From Lingula anatina (taxonomy: Eukaryota; Brachiopoda; Lingulata; Lingulida; Lingulidae), in contig NW_019776080.1 in NCBI RefSeq assembly GCF_001039355.2, positions 215,329-244,381 on the forward strand: a stretch of 29,053 bases of DNA, read 5' to 3'. The notes beneath the pieces were generated by a model, which worked only from the letters and a program-made list of their open reading frames with translations, was not told the origin of the DNA and made no database searches. This document shows positions 10,995 to 22,736 of the stretch, piece by piece (position 1 is the first letter of the stretch; every line of letters begins with the position of its first letter). Position numbers and translations under genes: made by a program.

Positions 10995-11407
10995 ATATGG
11001 TAAATTAATTGGCTTCTCAAAGATACATTTTCCTTGATCTCATTTTTCATATTACAGTACATGTACCAGGTAGGCGAATCTCATGCGGCATGCATGCCAA
11101 CTGCATCTCAAAATCTAAGTCTTAAATCTGAATCTAAATTCTTAAAAGCAAAGATTGATGCAGATTAATTAGAAATCAGTAGCTGTGTAACGTTACCATA
11201 TTTATTGCAAAGATGCTTGTGGAACTCGAGGAAGCCAAGTTTGAACACAAGAGGCAAATGCCCTACAAAGGGCCACCGGTCTGGTCCAGGCAGACCATAC
11301 TTCACTCGGTTATCGGCGAAGTAGCGGGAATATAGGACGGTCAAGACTGCGATCACGACAAGCAGCAGGACCCAGTCAGGAAGCCACCAAATGTCCAACA
11401 TCGACAT
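8748..11407 (-). CDS. Cytochrome P450, CYP3 clan, copy B (3 exons, 519 aa)
   Basis: Exons are 11407-11197, 10245-9475 and 9325-8748, the same lengths and phases as copy A. All core motifs are present: the N-terminal anchor, PGP hinge, WKQVR in the C-helix, ETLR in the K-helix, PERF and FGMGPRNCIG. By eye the protein is roughly 90% identical to A and C. The I-helix reads AGFRNTMSTLS, so like A it has Arg-Asn in place of the acid-Thr pair; the next residues (TM-ST) also differ from both sisters. Exon 1 differs most around the segment after PGP (WPFVGHLPLVF). Intron 1 holds a decayed inverted-repeat element (10378-10610) and an (AAAT)n run. An in-frame ATG at 11446 lies only 5 bp below the TATA box and so upstream of any likely transcription start, which supports the start at 11407. 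The substrate is unknown. Confidence 0.95.
10378..10610. mobile_element. Inverted-repeat element in copy B intron 1
   Basis: The ends GTTCCCATAACC and GGTAATGGGAAC are inverted. Inner TGTCTGGCACGCC pairs with the right-half TGCCAGACATTTAAG block. About 65 bp are deleted from the left arm compared with the orphan copy at 5612. The A and C introns lack it. Confidence 0.6.
10944..10997. repeat. (AAAT)n microsatellite
   Basis: Tandem AAAT units with one AAAC variant, inside copy B intron 1. Confidence 0.9.
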
Positions 11408-11450
11408 CCTTGAACAGAGGTGAAGTGTCCACGGTTGGTTTGTCAACAGG

Positions 11451-11457
11451 TTTTATA
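11451..11457 (-). promoter_or_regulatory. TATA box of P450 copy B
   Basis: TATAAAA on the minus strand within CGTGTCATTATAAAACCTG, 44 nt before the start codon. This 19-nt block is identical upstream of copy C. Confidence 0.65.
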
Positions 11458-11935
11458 ATGACACGACATATACTGGTGACCTATTGCTGCAGCTGATGAC
11501 GCTGTTACGCACTATTGTGAAAGGTCTGAGAGTTAAAAATAAATATGAGTCAGTCTAAAGTCGCTACGTGCAAAAAACAGGGCAAAATGTGTTATCTATT
11601 CAAACTCTCCTTTATGTGGAGGTTAGGACTGTCGATCGGCTATTAGTAAAAAAAAAAAATAAATAAAAAAAAAAAAAAGTTCCCAAAAGCATAGGCAACA
11701 TATAGGAGTATAAGTAACTGTAAATTCCTAAATTATTTAAGTTTTTATTACGAATGATGAAATCAGAAGCAACTGACGAATCAAAAAAGAAGTCAAAGCT
11801 TGCTTGAGTGTCACGATGGCCACCCCCTTCTTCTCAAATAGCCGCAACGTGGACTTTGCTTCCGATCGAAATACTTACCAGATCGGTCAGATAACGACCC
11901 ACGATGACGCACTATGTGAACCCTATATGCACTTG
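11458..11935 (-). promoter_or_regulatory. Duplicated 5' flank of P450 copy B
   Basis: Counterpart of the copy A flank: GTGGAGGTTAGGACTGTCGATC near 11615, CCACCCCCTTCTTCTC near 11820 and AGATCGGTCAGATAACG near 11880. Poly-A-rich tracts lie at about 11649-11679. Homology fades at about 11935, which marks the edge of the duplicated unit. Confidence 0.5.
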
Positions 11936-13057
11936 TGCGAAAACAACTTTTTTCAGCATCACGAACAACGTTCAGATTATTTTCTTTTTCAAATTTATTT
12001 TTGATTGGCAAATAGTTTCTGAATTTAGATTTGTCCACGAGTTCACTGTGTCAGTTTTGTATGAAGCCACTATTTTCGGTGCTTGCCTCCATTACTGGGA
12101 GCTGGGATTCAACCTTCTCTTTAAAGGTGTCATCGTTTATCACCGCTAACGTCGTTATTGTTAAAGGGATAATAACTCTCCGTATGAGAAATATATTTCA
12201 CAATAAAAACATTGCGAATAACTCACAGAAATATAATATATTTTGTTTTACCACAAAAACGGCAGTTATAGATTTTTTTCTGATATCTAAGCTTGTCTTT
12301 AGACCACGTGACCTCCATTGATGGCTATACTCTGTTAAAATCTCTTAAGAGATTTTAACAAAAAACCAAACTTTTTAGAAAAAAACCAGGGAATAACTTT
12401 GAATGTAAAAATGGATTCATTAACCATTGGTAAGTATGGGAAAATTGTTGTTTACTCCAGGAAAATTCATTTTTTGGCCGAAACGAAGAGTTATTATCCC
12501 TTTAAGTTTTCAAAGATCTGCCAGGATTTACACATTCCTTGCCCTTTGTTCTTTTTTATGTAGTTCTTATATAGGCCTACGGTCTTTGCTAAAATGCTTT
12601 GGGGGGTCATTATTTTCATAAAATATTGGAATTTGAGTAAGATAGGCAATGAGGGATGAGGAATTAAAGTTTCAAAAAATTTATTAATATTTTCTGTAAT
12701 CAAAGTAACAAAACAATTTACAATATAGTAATTATCAGAATTACCCGTACATGATTATGTTTTTATAAATGCTCACTATTCTGTGCACATAAAATTAGCT
12801 TTAATTTTTTAACTTGGTAAAACTGTAAGCAGTGTAAAGAAAACGTGAATTAGAATCTTTCAATTCTTGATTTTTGAATGTTTTAGCAGATATTTAATTA
12901 ATCGTTCTAAGCTGTTGTAGACTTAAGTTATAAAGCCGTCTATATGTAATGAAGTCGGTGGTTTGTTTCATTGAGTCGGCTGTAGAATGGGCTACTTCAA
13001 AATGAATCGTGAAACTTGAGGGAAGTATTGAAGCAGCCGGTGGTTTACTGCAGTCCT
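11936..13057. other. Spacer between copy B and the kinase gene
   Basis: Apart from the TTAA-flanked element no gene is seen. Short ORFs in both strands lack family signatures or partner exons. Confidence 0.4.
12161..12505. mobile_element. TTAA-flanked MITE with central perfect palindrome
   Basis: Perfect 19-bp inverted ends TTAAAGGGATAATAACTCT (12161-12179) and its complement (12487-12505). TTAA at both outer ends would fit a piggyBac-type target duplication. A 28-bp perfect palindrome (half-site TGTTAAAATCTCTT) lies at 12333-12360. Non-coding. Confidence 0.7.
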
Positions 13058-15977
13058 CTAGCCATTGTCAACAATATTGCGGACGCTGCTGTTTGCAGTC
13101 AGAGGACCCATCTCAAGCTGTTCTTCTGCCAACACTTCCTATCATGATGAAAAAACTGCATATAAGTAGTCTGTTAACTATACATGTATCTCAATTTTCA
13201 AGCATTGGATGTTTAAAGAAAACAAATTCCATCTTTTTCCATTACCTGCATGTAGGCTATAGAGCCTTTGACACTGGGTTATTTTGACTTATATACATGT
13301 AAAAATTGTGTGAAGTCGGTGAAAGTTCGCTCTAAAGGAACCAGCGAGTAATTATTTTATTAGAAGCGATCAGTGTAATATATCCAGGCGTTACCTGAGC
13401 AATGTCTAAAATGGGAGAGGTGACCACATCGGTTGGGAAATTATTAACGTAGTAGTCACAGAGCCATCTGCATTAAAATAAATAAATATACAATTTTAAT
13501 AGATATATAGACAAATGAATATAGTGAATAAATGAAGAAAATAGATAAAATACAAAAAATATAAATAGATAAATAATTTGAAAAAATGGCTTTAAAAAGT
13601 TAAATAAAATTGTTAGCTATAGCGAGCCTTGCAGGAAGAAAAATACATTGATGAAATTCGTACCGATGACTTAAAAGGCCAGTCATGCTGTCAATTCTTT
13701 GGTCCACTTCGCTGAAATGAAATAGGAAAAATAGTTCAATCTGTGCTGACAGTTCTGAGACCAACTGGGGACAATGGAAACTGAAGACAAACGATTTCTA
13801 CGAAGTTAATACGACTTATTTTGAAAAGTACAAATATGTACTTTTGTGTCTCTAGACAGGCCAATGTTTAAAGTCTACTGATAGAGTGTTTCAGGTCATT
13901 TCACTAAATGATTCATGTAGTTGTATGTCATAGTGTAGTATTGCCTACCATACTAATCTGTCAATTAGATCCCTGAAGACATGTTCTGTATCTGTGTAGA
14001 TGATGGTGCCTTGGAGGATTTTTCTTCTGGCTTCTGCTCTGGTTGGCAATTCAGTCCAAAGTGGGTGTCTAAATAAATCGACCAAAATTTATTTCTGTCT
14101 TCCAACACTTTCTACTGTTCTAAAATTCTGAAGTATTTTTGAAAAAAAAAACTACTGCTCATATTCTAATTTTCCTGTTTACACTACTAGAAAGGAGGGT
14201 GTTATTTTGGCCTAATATTTTCTATCAGAAATAAAGGCCAAGCATGAATAACAGTTCAGTCATTATTTAAATAACTGTAGCCTTTATTACCTTCCCTCCA
14301 TTAGTTCAAACAACATGACACCCAATGCGTAGAAATCGGCTCTCCGCGAGGCGGCGCCACCCCTCAGTACCTCTGGTGTCATGTTTTTATAGAGTGTGAA
14401 GTTCATAAATTGCACCGCATCGATACTCTCTCCGGCATCATTTAGAGGGTGAACAGATCCTAGATCACACTGAAAGAAAATAATCCGCATTTAAAATTTA
14501 AATAAAAAAGATAATGTTCTGGTTGCCATAATGAATGTGTTGATTACATCCAAAATCTTCTTTTATCAATCTTATACAAAACCATATTTTTACCTGTCAT
14601 AAAATGTTTTAATTCAGATTATAGCACATCGGTGACACATGAATAGTCATTTTAGGTATGTAAAATCAAGTCTTATCGAAAAGCTCGACAGTATCCAAAA
14701 TTAGGCCCGACCCAGGAACGTCATAGCGAGAAGAGAAAAATAACCTGAATTTATTTACTCAGATATACAAATTGAACCACAGCAAAGCAAACATCTTACC
14801 AGTTTAGGGACCCCATGTAGACTTATCAACACGTTGTTCGTTTTTATGTCAAAATGGGCTACGTTCCGTTGGTGCAGGTGCCCAATAGCCATACAGACGC
14901 ACGTGGCAATATATTTCACCATCTGAAGAGGAACTTTGTCCCTAATAGATAAATAAAAGCAACTGTCAGTATGATATTCATGTCAGCATTAAAGGAAATA
15001 AAATTTTGTTGAATAACGAATTTTCCATGAAATAGATATTTTTTATAATCGAACAAGATAAAATCGGGAAAAACGAAAGTATTATATTAAGAAAAGAAAG
15101 TAATATAGTTACTTAGATCTACAAGAAAGTCTCCCAATACTCTTGGAGAATTTCCAGATCCATCGGACACAATTCCGATAGTAGAACGGGAAACCCAGGC
15201 CTAACATCAAATGAGTGAACGAGCCTGGAACAGTAATTTTTTATATCAGACTGACATAAACTAAATCGAGCGGACAAAAAATTTTGAATCTGTAAATAGG
15301 AATTTCTCATTGTATGATAAATAATTGAGATTTTACAGTTACAGTTTATGAGTTTTATGATGTCCAGTATGTACTAATACTCATTAAATTAAAGTTAATG
15401 TTATTGTGAAAGGTGTCGATTATTGCATGTGTTAAACATTAAATAAGGTGAAGAGATTATTACTTGGCGTATTCCATAAAGGACATCCGTGTTTCATAGG
15501 CAAGCTTACAGATAAATCAAAATATTAAATTGTTTGTATTCAACTGATAAAACACCTTAATATAAATTTGCTGTCTATCCTCTTCATAAAAGAAACTTCA
15601 CTGTAGATGGACCTTGCATAGGCCTCAGAGGTAGGCACCTTCAATGCTAGGTTGTTTTTAAACTAAATGTAAAATATTTCGAACGGTTAGTGAAATGTCG
15701 TATCCATAAATAATAATAGCAAAAATAAACTGGTAACATTACTACATGACTAAACACAGTAAACATATCTTGTTCTTCTGCTACTACTATCAAATCTAAA
15801 ACTATAATTACTGTCATGACCGTGTACTTATGCTACTACTATTGTTACTCCCTCTATCCCAGTATCACTTTCGTTTGTTTGTCAGTTCAATTTATTAACC
15901 TTTAAGCCCTACGGCTCATCAGAATATAAAACAGTGAAACTACTGTGAATACAATAATTACTACTGATACATGTATA

Positions 15978-16016
<39 letters not shown>

Positions 16017-16889
16017 TCATCAGATTGACATTAATCTTAGTTCCGATGCACATTTCAGATATTTTCCCAAATTGTTTAATTGTGATACATTGTTAAGTGA
16101 TAGTAATTTAATTAATTTAAAGACACTTGGCTTTGTATAATAAAATTTCTTAATATATTTGTTTGTCATGATAAGTCCAATACCTTCACCCTGAGCTTCA
16201 GAGATAACTTGACACTAACCTCTTCACTAATAGCCTATCATCATCGTGTCAAGTTACTTGACCCATGAAAGTGAAACTACTGTGAATACACGATGACACG
16301 ATGATGATAGGCTATTAGTGAAGAGGTTAGTGTCAAGTTATCTCTGAAGCTCAGGGTGAATACCTTGTACACTGAACCGAATCCTCCACCTCCCAAAATC
16401 GGAAGCATCGTGTCTTCCTTCCAAAAAAGAGCCCGCACCTTAACAGTGAATAAAGGAAATTTGATAAAAGTGGGAAACTGTAGATTTAAATTCATTTTTA
16501 CCTGAGCATATCCAAAATATGAAATATTTGAAACCTCGCTCTTAGTTACCAGGACTTACGTTTAAAATTGAATCTTACTTTGCGAGTGAAATTGTTAAAA
16601 TTAGTAAAATAGATACTTAAATAAAATGGCCCAAATGCTTCTAAAACCGAACTTTAAAGAAGTCACACGGAATCTTATTTTGATAAATAGGGAGAAAGTA
16701 ATAAACAGCTGTACTGGCCCTACTGGGGATGATGTACAGGTATATTGATACCAACAGTTGAGTTTTCGATATTTGTTGAGCTAAAAAGCAATATCTTACC
16801 TCGTTCTCTAGTCTGAATATGTCTCTGTGAAAAATATACATGTAACTGTATTTCATGCCTAAAAAGGCCAAATGCGACGCAACTATCAT
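13058..16889 (-). CDS. Small protein kinase, catalytic domain only (10 exons, 332 aa)
   Basis: Exons (minus): 16889-16800, 16438-16364, 15662-15556, 15224-15141, 14941-14800, 14469-14291, 14068-13949, 13711-13664, 13467-13395 and 13138-13058. All phases join to one open frame of 999 nt. The kinase subdomains appear in order: Gly loop LGGGGFGSVYK (45-55), ATP Lys in LALK (K63), helix-C Glu (E77), catalytic loop HFDIKTNN (148-155), DLG (168-170), TPE (197-199), D211 with YALG, and the subdomain XI Arg (R282). The HRD Arg is Phe, so this is a non-RD kinase; the catalytic Asp, Lys and Asn are present, so activity is plausible. The family is not recognised. Weak points are exon 1 (an acceptor at 16825-16826 offers a 25-nt alternative first part), the 15141 donor (GTATTG) and the short last exon. 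A hairpin transposon abuts the donor of exon 2. Confidence 0.85.
15977..16016. repeat. (AAT)n microsatellite
   Basis: About 13 tandem AAT units within a kinase intron. Confidence 0.95.
16187..16358. mobile_element. hAT-like hairpin MITE, copy 2, at a kinase 5' splice site
   Basis: The element is 172 bp with perfectly complementary 65-bp arms and a central part of about 42 bp. The flanking direct repeat AATACCTT lies at 16179-16186 and 16359-16366. On the minus strand this reads AAG|GTATT, which is the exon 2 / intron 2 boundary of the kinase. Same family as 3591-3725. Confidence 0.88.
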
Positions 16890-18309
16890 CGCGTATATTG
16901 TCTATTTTACTCAAAAGAAAATCGCTGTATTCACTTCGCTTGCGCGCAGCATATCTCCAATAGCTTTTGTGCTGCCTGGTAACGTCAGCACGAGCCAATG
17001 ACGTCACAATGTGTTTTGCCTTTTAAGGATATACCAATCACGTGTAATATGCATGCGCCCTAAATGGGCAATTTTCATGGTGACAGTTCAGGTTATAAGG
17101 TTGAAAATATATTGTTATTGCCCAAAGCAACCACTAAATGATTTTGATAAACGCAATATGCTATACCGACTTCTACTAACTTGCTTACAGGTGAGATACG
17201 TCTTCGAGAAACGTTAACATTTTCTACTTCAAATTTGAAGGAAAATTTGGGGTTTCTGTTAAGCGGTGCTTTGGCAGGCTAATCTTTTTTAATGTAAGTT
17301 CCTAGGCTTAATATAAATACGTGTGACTTAAAAGTCAATATACCAGTAAATCAGCAATTTATAAAATTAATTGTAGTGTGTATATTGGAAAAGAATCATC
17401 ATCATCATTGCTCTTCGTCCCGCGTGGGACATAAGGCCACAGTCACTTCTTTCCACTTGGCCCTGTCTCTGGCTACGTGCTGGGCCATTGGAAAAGAATA
17501 TCAGAAAGTTTTTTTTTTTGAATACGGCCCTAGAGTGGTATTTCGCGGGATATAATAACATGATGAAAATTTCAAATAATAAATAGTGCAAAAAACAAGA
17601 TCATTAGATTCTTTGTGTAACGCTTTCTGTTGGCTACAGTGTAGTAGGCTTATTTCATAAGCCAACTAGTCAATTAAGTTTTTTTATTTTTCTAAAACGG
17701 GGACCATTTTTACTACTTTGATATCAAATTGGGAATAAGTTATGCAAAGCATCAATATTTAATATTTTAAAAATTCATTAGATTCAGAAAACTAGCTGGC
17801 TACTCGACAAATTAGTCCTCCTGTATAGATTATTTTATTTATTTACAACTGGAATTTCAATAGTTTATAAAAACGCATAAAAATAGCAAGGCATCAACAT
17901 ACTGGTACACTGTACATTAATTTTAAAGATTCCTTGACAATTGAATTTGTACGGGGATTTTTGAAAATATGAAATAACAACTGCAGTTAAATTCCGTAGG
18001 CAATGCTTTGTTTTTCAAAAGAAAAAAATTAATTTTGGCCTTAAAGCGCGGACGGCAACCGTCTTCTGGGTCTTCCGGAAGACGGACAGAATTTTACCGA
18101 CTGACCGGCCTTTCGTGATCTTTCATTTCCCTCCTTGCCATAACTCTGTAAGAACCTGGGGAAAGTTTTAAAGATCCGTAAACATGCCCCGCCATCATTT
18201 CAAGCACTGACTTTTGGGTTGAATTCTGCACAATTTCTGATAAAAAAATTATCCTAGACGGGTGGCAAGGAGCGACAGGTGATAAATTACTTTTGGTGAC
18301 ATAAATTTA
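16890..18309. other. Intergenic region upstream of the kinase gene
   Basis: Contains a LINE tail and a fragment (18059-18085) matching the inner part of the 26675 element. The kinase promoter should lie near 16890-17030, but no clear TATA box was identified. No other gene is seen. Confidence 0.4.
17397..17486 (-). mobile_element. 5'-truncated LINE: last codons and (ATG)n tail
   Basis: On the minus strand about 24 codons remain open (RDRAKWKEVTVALCPTRDEE, then Gln and stop), followed by TGATGATGATGATG. This resembles the C-terminal end of non-LTR retrotransposon polyproteins. The insert is flanked by the 13-bp direct repeat ATTGGAAAAGAAT (17384-17396 and 17487-17499), as expected from target-primed reverse transcription. 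The exact clade is not assigned. Confidence 0.75.
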
Positions 18310-19639
18310 TGGCCATAATTTTACTGTTAAAATGATCAAAAAGTATTATTTGGACTTAGATAAGTTAAACAAGACGAGGTTTACATATAAGGTAAAAAGT
18401 TTTTCAAATCCACTTTCATTCAATTCTTTAAGAAATGCCCGTGTTGTTAGTGATGCCGCTTCCTATTAAATGCCCAGAGATTGCAGTGGTAGCAGCACTA
18501 GTTGACTTAAATGAAACGAGAATAAAAAGTTTTACACATTGATTTTTATTATAAGAAAAGCTTATCGCCATCTAGAAAATTCAAAATTTATATAAAAGAT
18601 TAATAGTTTTTGCTACATATTTCATTTATACAACGACTCAATTATTTTTTACTGATCTTATAAAAATATGATTATTAACTTGAGAGACCCAGAAAAAGAG
18701 ATACTTTGTTCAATTCTCATAACATTCACGTAACTTCTACGAACACTGTGCTACAAAAAATGAATGGAACTGCAATTAATTTTATAATTTACAAAAGACA
18801 AACTAATACAGTACATTGAACATCTTAACACAACAGACTTTGGCTTCAGATATTTGTTTGAGATTAATAATAATTAAAAATACAGAGAGTCTTCCGTATT
18901 TTGAAGTGAGAACACAGTCTGTGGACAAGGGACTAGTGGCTAACGCCACCCACTGACAACCAGTGATTAACGCCTGGCTCACTCTCAATGAAACTATTAT
19001 TCTACAGAGATTGGTTCAACTCTGCCGGGACTCTCGATGCATGCCACCAGATTAACAGATAAACAAAATATGATAATAGTACAAAAAACACATTCCTCAT
19101 CATTTTGGTACCAGGAAATTTGTTCAAATAAAACAGATCCAAGTTATCTAACACCCAACACCAAACAAAAACAAGTTCCACAATTGTTTAAGATAAATAA
19201 TTATTCAAAACAAGGAGTCTTCCTTACTCTGAAATCAGAACCAGTGATTGGGATGTTTAATTTGAGGAATATCCTTTGTTCATGGTGTTAAATTGTATTT
19301 AAATTTTAAAAATCGTGTCAATCAAAACTAACACTTGCCACAATGTTCACAATAAAATTGTCATTATGAAAAAGTAAAATAGGTTTTAGTCACGTAAGAT
19401 TAAAAACCCTAGAATTTTTAAGTATATATTGGGAGTATATGACATCCACTATTACTTGACTAAAATAGCAAATTATCTGGCAATGAATCAGCATAATATA
19501 CATTGTAAATTACATTAAACTAACATCTTATGCAGAGATTGCACCTACATTATCTGTCAAAAACTCATTGAGAAATTGTTATGTATTAAGCACCTTTATA
19601 CAGGATTGATAAACCTACCCTGTCAATATAGGTTTAAGG

Positions 19640-20130
19640 GTTCACTCCCAATGAAACTCCGGTAATGGCTTGATCATATTTGTGAATTTTACAGATACTG
19701 TATTTTTTTAAGTAATATATTGTTTTAAAAAATTAGAACATTACTACACAATTGAAAAGCAGACTACTAAATCGTTCTACTCTATACAGCAAAAGCACCA
19801 AAATGCTACACAGAAATGTATTTTTAATGATTCGAAAATTATGTATCTTAAAAATCTATGACTTTTTCCAGTTTGAATTGATCGAGCCATCACTGTTTAC
19901 TGTAGGTGTACATAGGTCAATCCAACTCCCCAGGGACTCTCACTTGTAATCAGATTAGCAGATTAAAAGGTCTCCTCCTGGCATTGGGCAGCTGTAGAAA
20001 AGCTGGTGATTCCAGTACATTGGAAACAAGAAGAGGCATGTTAATCTGTTTATCTGACTGCATTCAGCAACAGTGCCTGCAGAAAAAGATCAATCTATGT
20101 AGGCCAATAGTTTCATTTGGAAGGAGCCTT
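19640..20130. mobile_element. Counterpart near copy C of the 8310 element
   Basis: Shares TACATAGGTCAATC, ATTGGAAACAAGA and GATCAATCTATGTAGGCC with the copy B site. It is longer in the left part. Confidence 0.4.
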
Positions 20131-20329
20131 GAAACCCTTACAAACAGAAAAAAATGTCACAAAATAAATTTCACAGATCACTTTTAAAATTTAGGTTTAT
20201 ATAATAAAAAAATAAAAAAATGACTGATAGAAATTTTATATTTTAGAATATAACAGATTACTATATATATATATATAACCCTACTGTATAACTAACATTG
20301 GATAACATAACACATAAATTAACCTTAAA

Positions 20330-20488
20330 CAGGGGCGGATCTTCTGGGTTTCTGGAAGATGGTAAAGTTTTCAAGTTTACATTGATGGGCATCTAATTTT
20401 TTTCTAACAGAAGATGGTCAAAAATGAAAAATGGATTGACAAAGATAATTTGGAAGACTTTTAGAAAATATCTCTGGATCCGCCCCTG
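20330..20488. mobile_element. MITE with CAGGGGCGGATC ends
   Basis: The left end CAGGGGCGGATC is mirrored by GGATCCGCCCCTG. Inside is AGTTTACATTGATGGGCATCTAAT, which recurs in the 26675 element. It lies in the copy C 3' flank and is absent at the A and B equivalents. A clean target duplication was not found. Confidence 0.65.
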
Positions 20489-20558
20489 TTAGAGCCTCAT
20501 CCTTGCTTAACAAAAGTGTCATTAATAGACAATCATAGCTCCACAAGTGCCCCCACAC

Positions 20559-22692
20559 TCATTGGCATCTCTCCTCAACTTTGAGCCAGATTCCTTTTTC
20601 GGGTTTCATTGGGCGACTTTTCAAAAACTTCATTGGCACCTGGGTCTTCTCACAAGATTTGAAAGTGAGGTTCTGGAGCACCTTCACTATCACCACTTTC
20701 ATTTCCAGCAGTGCCAGGCGCATTCCAATGCAATTCCGTGGTCCAAGTCCAAATGGCATGTAACTGTATGGATTCCTGTTTGCCTTGGCCTCTGGGGTGA
20801 ATCTCTCCGGGTCAAACTTCTCAGGGTCTGGGTACAGCTCTGGGTCGTGGTGAATGGCATAGACAGGGACGATAACTGAGGTCCCTTTGGGGATGAACAA
20901 ACCTTTCACTGTGGTATCCTGATTTGGGACACGGTCCAACACAAAGCCAAGAGGGTACATTCTCATGGTCTCTGACATCACTTGGTCCAGGTACTGCAGA
21001 GAGGCCACGTTGTCGTAGCTGGGGTCTGTTCCCTGGAGGGTGTCATCTATCTCCTTCTGCAGTCTCTCTTGGATTTCAGGGTAGATAGCCAAGTTGTAGC
21101 ACATGAAACTCAGTGTTTCAGAAGTGGTACGGAAGCCTGGAAAAAAACACTTATAATTTTTACACATTGGCACTATACTAACTTTCGCAATTATTTGGCA
21201 CACTTCAAAAAAATGGTATCACACTTTAATCTAATCAGGTGCAAAAATTCTTCTATGGGTGATCTAAACGAGCATTACTGAATGACTGAATCAACAAATA
21301 TGACTTCACCAACCTGCTAAGAAAAATACCATTCCATTGGCCACAATCTCATCCCTTGTCAGGGCCCTCTTCTTCCACTTCCCAACCTCCTTCACATCAT
21401 CTGCCAGCTCATCATTATCCATGTGAAGCTCATGGGCCTTCTGCATCAGGTGGATAAAATCAATGGCCTTCCCATTTTTGGACTTCTGACCTTCATCATA
21501 AAGTTCATCCGTTGCATGTTGAAAAAAACGGATAGGCTTGATAAAGTTTCCAACGAGATATGGAAGGAGAGGCTCACACAAAACCATCAGGCGAGGTACA
21601 AGGATAAACAGGAGAAGAAAAGGGTTTGCAAAACTGGCACTCTGTAGCTGTCTTGCATTGGCAACAAAGGGCTCCTCAGGGTTGTTCTGGGAGTCAACTT
21701 TGATTCCAAAAGCAGTGGCGCAGATGCTATCCATGGCAAAGGCTCCCCAGATTTCCTGCATGTCAAAGGTTTCACCCTTTTTGGCAATAACCTGAAGATT
21801 TTTCACTGTTGTCTTTGCACAATCCACAATATGGCCATTCATTTGACGCAATTTTCCAGAGCTGAATGTTGGTGTCATCGTGCCACGGACTTGTTTCCAA
21901 TGGTCCCCTTTCAAACTCAGTATTGTTTTGTCCAAAGGCTTCACCTGGGTTTTTTCATCAACATTTCGGTCAGTGAAGATGCTCCCCTGCTTGACCAAGA
22001 TCTCTTTGATCATGTCCAGGTCGGATATAATAAGCGTTCCAAACCTTGCATCTAAGCTACCAGGAGACAACGCAACCATCTTACCTAGGTAATGAAAAAA
22101 ATTGTTAAACTGTCACAGTGGCAACAATGTGCAAGCTATGAAAATATTGTTAGTTCAGTCATCATCATTTAAGTTGTGAAAACATTGTGTTAACTGTGAC
22201 AGCATGTTGTAACTTGTGATAGCATAAAAAATATGTACTTGTACCCTCTATCAGGGATGCAGTTGTTATTATGTGGACAGTTTAGCTAAGGAAACCCTGT
22301 AACTTTTGGCCGTATGGAAGCAATTAAAACAAGAGGAGAATAAAGTTTCAAGTTTTGTCAAGGCCACTAATCAAAATCTTAACACACACAGTTGCTGTTC
22401 ATTACTTCCTACATGTAGTATAAACACTAACAACACAAACAATGATCTGACAATATTTACAAAATCGAGAGAAGAATCATGTGCCAAGTTATGTCAAGGC
22501 TGCTTATCAATATCTTACGACACTATTGCTGTTCATTACTTCCTACTGTACAGGCCCGTAGCCAGCAATTTCAAAAGGGGGGTTCTTTTTCTGAAATAGT
22601 GGACCTTTTCCCACAAAAACTTGTACCTAGATCAAATTTTACCCAGAGTGGATCTTTTTCCAGCAAAAGGGGCGGTTCTTTCGAACCCCCCC

Positions 22693-22736
<44 letters not shown>

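Larger units (their letters stand above)
18310..20558. other. 3' flank of P450 copy C, no gene
   Basis: The longest version of the duplicated 3' flank, collinear with 6780-8747 (B) and in part with 150-680 and 1060-1281 (A). It includes the elements at 19640 and 20330. No conserved ORF and no obvious polyadenylation signal. Confidence 0.5.

Noticed and set aside
12427-12703. ORFs on both strands overlapping the right half of the TTAA-ended element
   Set aside because: No transposase motifs; the element is too short (345 bp) to encode one and the frames run out across its border.
13009-13287. 92-codon plus-strand ORF
   Set aside because: It overlaps the proposed last kinase exon on the other strand and shows no family motif or splice partner.
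16720-17007. 95-codon minus-strand ORF (MTSLARADV) as kinase first exon
   Set aside because: Its frame ends in phase 1 at the 16800 donor, whereas the Gly-loop exon needs phase 0. Only the other frame (MIVASHL) joins correctly, though RNA data could change this.
17367-17591. 74-codon minus-strand ORF over the LINE tail
   Set aside because: It is in a shifted frame. The frame ending CPTRDEEQ-stop is the one that fits a retrotransposon C-terminus.
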